From: JBQTJN01 sp052387095
GTDB taxonomy: Bacteria > Pseudomonadota > Alphaproteobacteria > Micavibrionales > Micavibrionaceae
Direction: 5' to 3'
Length of the DNA stretch: 11,536 nucleotides
Assembly: GCA_052387095.1 (NCBI GenBank)
Contig: JBQTJN010000005.1
Location: 1 to 11,536 of the forward strand
Both the position numbers and the translations under genes were made by a program. The stretch's first letter is position 1, and each line of letters opens with the position of its first letter. Below are positions 6,150-11,536 of this stretch, piece after piece. Below the pieces are notes generated by a model. It was not told where the DNA came from. It made no database searches and was given only the letters and a program-made list of their open reading frames with translations.

Positions 6150-6225
6150 TTGGCCCTTAAATCGCGCTATCCGGATCTGCCGGTGGCTGTTTCAATCAAA
6201 AAAAGCTTCTCTCTAAACCCAAAAC

Positions 6226-7275
6226 ATGCCACAAATCGCCTATGGTTCCAATGTAAATATGAGTGCTCCGCTACAGATTATTTCAACCTATCATCCAATT
6301 GAAGCCCCCTGGGGCGGCGGCAATAATTTTTGGCGCGCGCTTTTTCCAGAGCTAGAAAATCGGTATGGATTCACAATTCGCTACCTTAAAAATGAGCCTG
6401 AACACAACCCACCCCCCGCCGACATTGTATTTTTTAATCAGCTCGGCATGGGCCCGGGCGCCGGGAGCGTCATATACAGCATTAAAGACATTCAAAATAT
6501 ACGCCGCCTTTATCCGCAGGCAAAAATGGTGGTGCGCGCCATAAACTTCCGTAGACATGCGCGTTATAATTCAAAAATTCCCTACAAACTGGCATGGAGC
6601 GATCAAGCCAAGGACCGCATCATCAAATATCAAATGAAAACAGCGGACTTTGCGGTTTTTCAAAGCCTGTATCAAAAAAACATTTTTGAGAGCCATGACG
6701 CATCGGCCGGCAAGAGTACAATTATTCACAACGGCGCGCCCATTATGTTCGCCGAAAAAGGCCGGCAATCACCACGAAATCCAATAAATCTGGATCAGCC
6801 GCTAAGGTTCCTAGCAACCTCGGTATCAGGCAATCCCCGCAACAGGCTTGAGCAGATTGCTCGTCTCTCGGAAATGCCAAATGTTGAAATTACCCATGCC
6901 GGTTTCTGGCACAAAAACGTAGATCGCCGGCGCGTCAAAACTTTAGGCACGATTTCGCAAGGCGCAATAGCAGATTTAATGAATAATGCGGACTATTACC
7001 TCAAACTTTCCGAAGGAGACATGTGCTCAAATGCCTTGATCGAGGCTTTGGCATTTGGTCTTCCCGTAATTTATGACCTGAAAGGCGGCGGTGCAGCGGA
7101 AATTGCCGCGCCTTTTGGCATCGCCTTTTCAAGTGAAGATATGCAGAGCACGATTGAGAAGGCGCGCGCCCTTCATCAGGATTTTGTGATGAAAATTGCC
7201 GCACACCGGGACAGTTTTCTGATTACGCATACAGCAGAAGCCTACGTTGAAACGTTCAGAAAAGTTGTAAATTAA
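6226..7275 (+). CDS. Glycosyltransferase, GT4-like (GT-B fold)
   Basis: The 349-residue protein looks like a two-domain GT-B glycosyltransferase. The N-terminal domain opens with a beta strand followed by a Gly-rich loop (IEAPWGGGNNFWRALF, 25-40), the usual acceptor-side pattern. IIHNGAP at 166-172 marks the linker to the donor domain. SEGDMCSNALIEALAFGLPVI at 262-282 is the GT4-type nucleotide-sugar motif (E-x-many-E with Glu263 and Glu273). It would transfer a sugar from a nucleotide donor to a growing glycan at the cytoplasmic face. Neither ATG 6226 nor the in-frame ATG 6259 has a clear ribosome site; the second removes 11 residues of no obvious function and is equally likely. It ends 22 bases before the convergent ABC exporter. 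Donor and acceptor are unknown. Confidence 0.8.
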   Translation: MPQIAYGSNVNMSAPLQIISTYHPIEAPWGGGNNFWRALFPELENRYGFTIRYLKNEPEHNPPPADIVFFNQLGMGPGAGSVIYSIKDIQNIRRLYPQAKMVVRAINFRRHARYNSKIPYKLAWSDQAKDRIIKYQMKTADFAVFQSLYQKNIFESHDASAGKSTIIHNGAPIMFAEKGRQSPRNPINLDQPLRFLATSVSGNPRNRLEQIARLSEMPNVEITHAGFWHKNVDRRRVKTLGTISQGAIADLMNNADYYLKLSEGDMCSNALIEALAFGLPVIYDLKGGGAAEIAAPFGIAFSSEDMQSTIEKARALHQDFVMKIAAHRDSFLITHTAEAYVETFRKVVN

Positions 7276-7297
7276 CGCAAGGGCTTTCATGGCGTTT

Positions 7298-9100
7298 TCA
7301 ACCTTGGCCAGCTCTGGCAAGACGGCGAAATTCCTGCGAGCCCTCCATCAGCGCATCATAGCTGCCGCTGGCAATCACGCGCCCTTTTTCAAGATAATGA
7401 ATGACATCGCAGTTCTGCACGGTGCTCAAACGGTGAGCAATCATAATAATCGTCTTGCGGTGTGTGAGATTATCGAGCGCCTCTATCACGGCACTCTCGG
7501 TAATATTATCAAGCGCGCTTGTCGCCTCATCCAGAATAAGAACCGGCGGATCGCGATACAGGGCACGCGCAAGACCAAGACGCTGCCTCTGGCCGCCGGA
7601 CAGACGAACGCCGTTCTCTCCAATGACGGTGTCATAGCCGGCAGGCGTTTCGTTCCTGATAAAATCATTCAGATGCGCCGCGCGCAGAACACGTTCCACA
7701 GCCTCATCATCAATTTCATCGTCATTATATCCAAACGCCGTGTTGTGGCGGACCGTGTCGTGCAGAAGTATAATATTTTGCGACACATAGCCTATATTTC
7801 TCTGCCACTGCCGCACATTATGCGGTGATACAACGGAACCGTCAATTTCCAGCGTCCCTTCCTGCGGATCAAGCAAGCCGAGAATAACGTCAATCAGCGT
7901 TGATTTTCCAGCGCCCGTGCCACCAACAATCCCAACACTGGTATTCTTCTGAATGGACATAGCCAGATGATCCAGAATTTTTTGATCTGATGTTTCAAAC
8001 CGGAAAGAAACATTTTTAAGAGCAATATCGCTCTCAAAGGGAAGTGCCGCTTCACCCGCGCTTACGTCCTGGCTCTGCACCGAGGTCAGCGAGAGCTCAC
8101 GGCATAGATTATCAAGCGACGGCATAACATAACGGATCTTCGATATGTTCAAGAAAATATTCTGCAGCGAAGGCATGAGCCTCTGCCCGGCAAACGCATA
8201 CAGACCTATGATCGGCAGAATTTTGGGAAATTCGCCGTGCACAGCCATAAGATAAAGACAGATCGCTAGCAAGGCGCCGAAAGCAAAAGTCTCCAATACA
8301 TATCGTGGGAAAGTGCTGATCACATCATACTGCGCATAGCTGAGAGAATTGCGGCGGGACGGCTCTTCAAAACGCTTGATAAAGTTTTCCTCCCGCCCCG
8401 AAACCTTAATGTCTTTGATACTTGCGAAAATTTCCGAGAAAATTTTGAACCGCCTTGCATTGCTATCAATCCGCACGTCGCCGATCGACGCCAGCCGCCG
8501 GTGAATAAACAAATAAAGAATCATGTAAGCTATGCCGAGAACCCCTGCAACAATAAGCGCCAGTTTGGGATCTATAATGACAAGCAGGACCATGATAAAC
8601 ACGCTTGTGACCAGGCGGGCAATGATTTGCATACCGGCAACAACGGCATTTTTCACCACGTGCGAAACTTCAATCAGGATATTTTTCGCCATTTCCGAAG
8701 AATCCCGGCCCAGGAAAAATTGGTAGGGCTGATGCAGATAAATCACCAGGAGCCGGCAGGCAATCATGTGCGTGCGCATATGTGTAAAGCGCGCAATTGC
8801 CCAGCTCATCGCCGCTGAAACCGCGTTGGTTACCACAAGAACAATTAAAACCCCGAAACCCAGCGCAAAAAGAAAGCTCTGTTTATCCGCAAGGCCGCTA
8901 AATTCATAAACAGCATTCAAAAGAGGCTGACGCTCAATAATCGAAGGATCAGCCATAACCGCGAGAAACGGCACGATCGAGGCAATGCCGGCGGTTTCAA
9001 TAACGGCCGTAACAACAATGAGGCCTAAAAGCCCCAGTGCTGAGATTTTTTCCCGTGCATCGAGCAGGGATATTATTTTCGCGCCTGTACTCACAATCAC
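7298..9100 (-). CDS. ABC exporter, fused membrane and ATPase domains (glycan/lipid flippase type)
   Basis: A 600-residue half-transporter that should work as a homodimer in the inner membrane. The N-terminal type IV (exporter) membrane domain has about six hydrophobic segments, roughly 22-48, 76-102, 152-175, 178-200, 266-288 and 292-310. The ATPase domain follows: Walker A GGTGAGKST at 393-401 (Lys399), Q-loop near 441, signature LSGGQRQRL at 500-508, Walker B LILDE at 521-525 with catalytic Glu525, and H-loop His556. All active-site motifs are present. The start of the membrane domain (VIETAGIASIVPFLAVMADP) resembles PglK/WlaB-type flippases of lipid-linked oligosaccharides (family knowledge). 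With a glycosyltransferase, CMP-sugar synthetase and ligase around it, flipping or export of a lipid-linked glycan is the best inference; peptide or lipid A-type export is possible. The start codon is GTG at 9100 with GGAAAG close upstream; GTG 9094 is an alternative. Confidence 0.85.
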   Translation of the reverse strand: MIVSTGAKIISLLDAREKISALGLLGLIVVTAVIETAGIASIVPFLAVMADPSIIERQPLLNAVYEFSGLADKQSFLFALGFGVLIVLVVTNAVSAAMSWAIARFTHMRTHMIACRLLVIYLHQPYQFFLGRDSSEMAKNILIEVSHVVKNAVVAGMQIIARLVTSVFIMVLLVIIDPKLALIVAGVLGIAYMILYLFIHRRLASIGDVRIDSNARRFKIFSEIFASIKDIKVSGREENFIKRFEEPSRRNSLSYAQYDVISTFPRYVLETFAFGALLAICLYLMAVHGEFPKILPIIGLYAFAGQRLMPSLQNIFLNISKIRYVMPSLDNLCRELSLTSVQSQDVSAGEAALPFESDIALKNVSFRFETSDQKILDHLAMSIQKNTSVGIVGGTGAGKSTLIDVILGLLDPQEGTLEIDGSVVSPHNVRQWQRNIGYVSQNIILLHDTVRHNTAFGYNDDEIDDEAVERVLRAAHLNDFIRNETPAGYDTVIGENGVRLSGGQRQRLGLARALYRDPPVLILDEATSALDNITESAVIEALDNLTHRKTIIMIAHRLSTVQNCDVIHYLEKGRVIASGSYDALMEGSQEFRRLARAGQG

Positions 9101-9291
9101 AACTTTCCAGGTTTGTTATAGTAAATGGTGAAAATAAGCTATTTTGGAGACCATGGAAACCCCCCTAAAATACAGTTTTTAAAGGCTTTTTCAAAAAATC
9201 AGGGTATTGGGGTCTTTTTCTGTTGAGTGAACCGTAGTGTTTCTGCGAAAGATAGAGATAAGGTAATAAAAATGAAAACCAGGGACGCGGC
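9101..9291. other. Divergent intergenic region between exporter and cytidylyltransferase
   Basis: AT-rich spacer that must hold the promoters of both divergent units; no -35/-10 pair stands out on either strand. ACCCC near 9160 can pair with GGGGT near 9209, across a loop of about 45 bases that is rich in A and T runs; on the plus strand this is followed by a T5 run. The minicistron is inside this stretch. Confidence 0.4.
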
Positions 9292-9295
9292 ATGA
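9272..9295 (+). CDS. Seven-codon minicistron (MKTRDAA) coupled to the cytidylyltransferase
   Basis: ATG at 9272 is preceded by AAGG at 9260-9263 with an 8-base spacer, a better ribosome site than many in the window. It is followed by seven sense codons (counting the ATG) and TGA at 9293-9295. That stop overlaps the cytidylyltransferase ATG as ATGA. The arrangement would allow ribosomes to reinitiate on the downstream gene. The peptide itself has no recognisable function. With only seven codons, chance cannot be excluded; the downstream gene also has its own AGGGA site, which lies within the minicistron. Confidence 0.4.
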   Translation: MKTRDAA

Positions 9296-9996
9296 CTCTG
9301 ACATTATGCATGATCAATGCACGCGGCGGCTCTCGCGGTGTGCCGCGGAAGAATATCAAAACCCTGAGCGGCAAACCGCTTATTCACTATGCCATTGATA
9401 CGGCGAAGCAGGTCTCTGAAATTAACCGCATTGTCGTTTCGACCGAAGATGAGGAAATTGCAGAAATTGCAAGAGAAGCCGGCGCGGATGTTCCCTTTAT
9501 GCGCCCCCATGAGTTGGCAACCGACGCCGCGCTGCAAATCGATACTATTATGTACACGCTCGAGCGCCTGCAGAATGTAAACCCTGGCGTAACTTATGAC
9601 CGCGTTGTCCTGCTGCAGCCGACAGTGCCCCTCCGCAAAGCCGAAGATGTTTCCGGGTGTATTCAGCTTCATAAGGACACCAATGCAGATACGGTTATTT
9701 CCGTGGTCGAAGTCGGCGGACGTCACCCGGAGATTTTATACAAAAAATCAAAAAATAATGCCCTGCAACCCTACCTGGAAACGTCGCAGGCGGGCATTAA
9801 CCGCCAGAATCTCGACAAGCTTTATTGGCGTACGGGCGGCGTTTATGTGATCCGCTCTGCCCTTTTGCTAGAGGAACGCAAAATTTATGGCGCTGATATA
9901 AAGGGCTATGAAGTAGGGGAAGACTCTGCTTTTAACATCGACAGCCCCTTTGACTGGGAACTGGCCGAAGCCTGGGCGAAACACAGAATTAAATGA
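9292..9996 (+). CDS. CMP-nonulosonate (acylneuraminate-type) cytidylyltransferase
   Basis: The 234-residue protein belongs to the NeuA/PseF/LegF group, which activates nonulosonic acids (sialic, pseudaminic or legionaminic acid) with CTP to give a CMP-sugar. Evidence: the nucleotide-binding ARGGSRGVPRKN at 10-21, GKPLIHYAI at 27-35, VVSTEDEEIAEIA at 48-60, LLQPTVPLR at 107-115 (family form LLQPTSPLR), YWRTGGVYVIR at 178-188, and FNIDSPFDWELAE at 214-226 with a conserved metal-binding Asp near 217. Which nine-carbon sugar is used cannot be told from these motifs, and the matching synthase (NeuB/PseI-like) is not in the window. The start is ATG 9292 with AGGGA upstream, and also through coupling to a seven-codon minicistron. 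Its stop overlaps the next ATG as ATGA, so the ligase-like gene is co-translated. It is cytoplasmic. Confidence 0.88.
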   Translation: MTLTLCMINARGGSRGVPRKNIKTLSGKPLIHYAIDTAKQVSEINRIVVSTEDEEIAEIAREAGADVPFMRPHELATDAALQIDTIMYTLERLQNVNPGVTYDRVVLLQPTVPLRKAEDVSGCIQLHKDTNADTVISVVEVGGRHPEILYKKSKNNALQPYLETSQAGINRQNLDKLYWRTGGVYVIRSALLLEERKIYGADIKGYEVGEDSAFNIDSPFDWELAEAWAKHRIK

Positions 9997-11282
9997 AACT
10001 ATCTAATTTAAATCAAAATAAAATATACGCGGCGTTCGCAATCGTATTTGCCGTCAGCTTGCAAATCCATATGACGATTTTTAAAACACAGTCTTATGAC
10101 GGATTGCGTTTGGCGCTTTCGGATGTTTTTCTACCCTTAGCCGCTTTATTCATCGTAATTTCTCTTCTTTCAAAACACAGTATATTGCCGCAATGGCAAA
10201 AACCATTTGGGTGGTGGGCCTTGGCTTTACTTACAGGTGCGGTAGCATTTTCCTTTTTTTGGGGCTGGCACCTGCAAGGCGCCCTCAATCCCTGGATGTT
10301 CGTCAATAAATTTATCGGCTGGTTTATCTTGATGGGCCATTTTGGCATTTCCTCCTGGATGGCAACAAATAATTCCGAAAGCATATACGTTTTTATCAGA
10401 GCATTTTGCTTTGCTTCCTTGGCGATTATCGCTCTGGAAATCGCCAATCAATTGATGAAAGCCTATGAAATACCTCTGAGCTGGACCGAAGATTACGAAG
10501 CCATGGCGGGCTTCATGGTCAATCGGAATTCTTATGCGTTTCTGCTATTAAATAGCGCTGTATTTTTAACAGTGCTTGGTTTTCGCGAAAAAATCCCCCG
10601 GTCTGCACTTTACTTTTTTTGGATAGCGTTCCCGATTTTACTAATTTTTAATGGGTCCCGCACACTCATTCTTTGCATGCCGGTTTTGCTGTTGTTTTTT
10701 ATGATTTTTGACTGGACAAAAACATTGCGCATCATCGTGCCGTGCGTGGTAATAGGTGCCGGTTTATTTTTATTAGCCTTCAGTTCCCATCAAAAAAGTT
10801 ATTTTATGTCCGTGCCTTCCACGGCTTTTTCCAATCTTTATGAGTATTCGAAGCAACCCGATAATCCTGAAGTGTTAAAAAAAATGAAACTGACCGGAAA
10901 TGAACATAGATTGCTGATAGCCGGCGAATCTTTTAAATTAATTCAAAAAAATCCTCTGATGGGATCCGGTCTTGGCGGAGCGGTCGAAGCGCAGAAAAAA
11001 GTTTTTGGCAAAACGATTGATATCCTCGACAATACACCGCTTTGGATTCTGACAGATATGGGGATGCTTGGTCTCGTAGCTTTTTTAACCTGCTATTTGG
11101 CTATGGGGCATACTTTCCTGCTGCAAATAAAATCCCGAGATAAAATAAAATCTTTATTGGCTGTGTGCACGCTCGGCTTACTAATCAATTTCGCGTTTTT
11201 TTCATTATTTCATGAAATACTATATACGCGCTTTTTATGGTTTATTTTAGCCTTGCCTCTTGTTGAATGGACAAGAAAATAG
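9993..11282 (+). CDS. O-antigen ligase / Wzy-family polytopic membrane protein
   Basis: This 429-residue inner-membrane protein has about eleven to twelve hydrophobic segments (first near 11-29, last near 412-426) and a large soluble loop from about 265 to 350, the usual plan of WaaL/Wzy_C proteins. Motifs fit: IFNGSRTLIL at 218-227, GNEHRLLIAGESFKLIQKNP at 302-321 followed by MGSGLGG, then ILDNTPLWILTDMGMLGL at 344-361 (family pattern HN-x-yL-x-l-x-e-x-G-x-l-G; here Asp replaces the usual His before Asn347). Such proteins transfer lipid-linked glycans to lipid A core, to protein, or polymerise repeat units, at the periplasmic face. Ligase and polymerase cannot be separated by sequence. It overlaps the cytidylyltransferase by ATGA. 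Base use is clearly more AT-rich than in the que operon (many TTA, AAA and TTT codons), consistent with horizontal exchange of glycan genes. Confidence 0.82.
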   Translation: MKLSNLNQNKIYAAFAIVFAVSLQIHMTIFKTQSYDGLRLALSDVFLPLAALFIVISLLSKHSILPQWQKPFGWWALALLTGAVAFSFFWGWHLQGALNPWMFVNKFIGWFILMGHFGISSWMATNNSESIYVFIRAFCFASLAIIALEIANQLMKAYEIPLSWTEDYEAMAGFMVNRNSYAFLLLNSAVFLTVLGFREKIPRSALYFFWIAFPILLIFNGSRTLILCMPVLLLFFMIFDWTKTLRIIVPCVVIGAGLFLLAFSSHQKSYFMSVPSTAFSNLYEYSKQPDNPEVLKKMKLTGNEHRLLIAGESFKLIQKNPLMGSGLGGAVEAQKKVFGKTIDILDNTPLWILTDMGMLGLVAFLTCYLAMGHTFLLQIKSRDKIKSLLAVCTLGLLINFAFFSLFHEILYTRFLWFILALPLVEWTRK

Positions 11283-11356
11283 AGCGGATATTTAGAATTT
11301 CGACTGAAATATGATTCAAGCTAAGAAATTGTATTTAAATAGAATTTTAAAAGGTT

Positions 11357-11398
11357 CCCCTTCTATAAAAAAAGATTTCCTTACAGGGGTGTGTTTTT
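11357..11398 (+). terminator. Weak candidate terminator after the ligase-like gene
   Basis: CCCCT at 11357-11361 can pair with AGGGG at 11385-11389 across a 23-base A-rich loop, followed by TGTGTTTTT. The stem is short and the loop long, so this is only a possible end of the cytidylyltransferase-ligase transcript. Confidence 0.25.
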
Positions 11399-11474
11399 AT
11401 GTTGAGACTGGCGCCTTTTTTCTGGAAAAATAGCATTTACACAATAAACACGTGACAATAATGAACAGTCCCTT

Positions 11475-11536
11475 ATGACCAGCCTGAAGATTCATATATG
11501 CATCGTATTTGCAATTTTATGCGTTTCTACCGCGCC
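11475..11536 (+). CDS. Possible secreted protein, first 20 codons only
   Basis: From ATG 11475 the frame stays open to the window edge and reads MTSLKIHICIVFAILCVSTA. A Lys near the start followed by a hydrophobic stretch and small residues is the pattern of a Sec signal peptide. An in-frame TGA at 11451 closes it upstream. No good ribosome site is present before the ATG, and another frame (from ATG 11498) is also open, so this is tentative. The gene family cannot be judged from 20 residues. Confidence 0.35.
   Translation, partial: MTSLKIHICIVFAILCVSTA

Noticed and set aside
7274..7298. AACGC/GCGTT pair between the convergent glycosyltransferase and exporter genes as a shared terminator
   Set aside because: Only 5 bp with a 13-base loop, inside or touching both stop regions, with a short T run; too weak to call.
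1..11536. CRISPR arrays, tRNA or rRNA genes, intact insertion sequences
   Set aside because: No regularly spaced repeats, no tRNA-like TTCGA arm in context, no rRNA-like sequence and no transposase frame were seen.

Overview
The window looks like a chromosomal segment of a Gram-negative bacterium, probably a proteobacterium. The evidence is an O-antigen-ligase-type membrane protein, a CMP-sugar synthetase, a complete queuosine-precursor operon and a beta-alanine-type catabolic gene pair. Alphaproteobacteria of moderate GC are my best guess, but nothing in the sequence fixes the lineage. No rRNA, tRNA, CRISPR array, integrase or intact transposase is visible.

Left part, minus strand (1-3784): a catabolic pair comes first. 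It is the 5' end of an mmsA-type (methyl)malonate-semialdehyde dehydrogenase and a class III omega-amino acid:pyruvate aminotransferase. Together they would turn beta-alanine into malonate semialdehyde and then acetyl-CoA. Upstream lies queC-queD-queE-queF, a tightly packed operon. QueD, QueE and QueC make preQ0 from dihydroneopterin triphosphate, and QueF reduces it to preQ1 for tRNA queuosine. Several starts differ from the longest open frame: queF, queE and queC all begin well inside it, and queC probably uses TTG at 3784. The queC leader contains a terminator-like hairpin with a T8 run.

Centre (3785-5440): a gene-poor divergent region is followed by a solitary HU-like DNA-binding protein with a Lys/Ala/Ser-rich N-terminal tail and a strong terminator. 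Next is an endonuclease V remnant that has lost its N-terminal part, including one catalytic Asp.

Right part (5427-11536): a cell-surface glycan cluster with mixed orientations. It holds a SAM methyltransferase (-), a GT4-like glycosyltransferase (+), a fused TM-NBD ABC exporter of the polysaccharide/lipid-flippase type (-), a CMP-nonulosonate-type cytidylyltransferase (+) and an O-antigen-ligase/Wzy-family polytopic membrane protein (+). The last two overlap by ATGA. The right end is visibly more AT-rich than the que region, as is common for exchanged surface-polysaccharide genes. A seven-codon minicistron coupled to the cytidylyltransferase start may set its translation. The window ends a few codons into a possible secreted protein.

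Most of the content belongs to known families. I did not find a clearly new system. The items most worth a second look are the decayed endonuclease V, the queC leader, the minicistron and the make-up of the glycan cluster.
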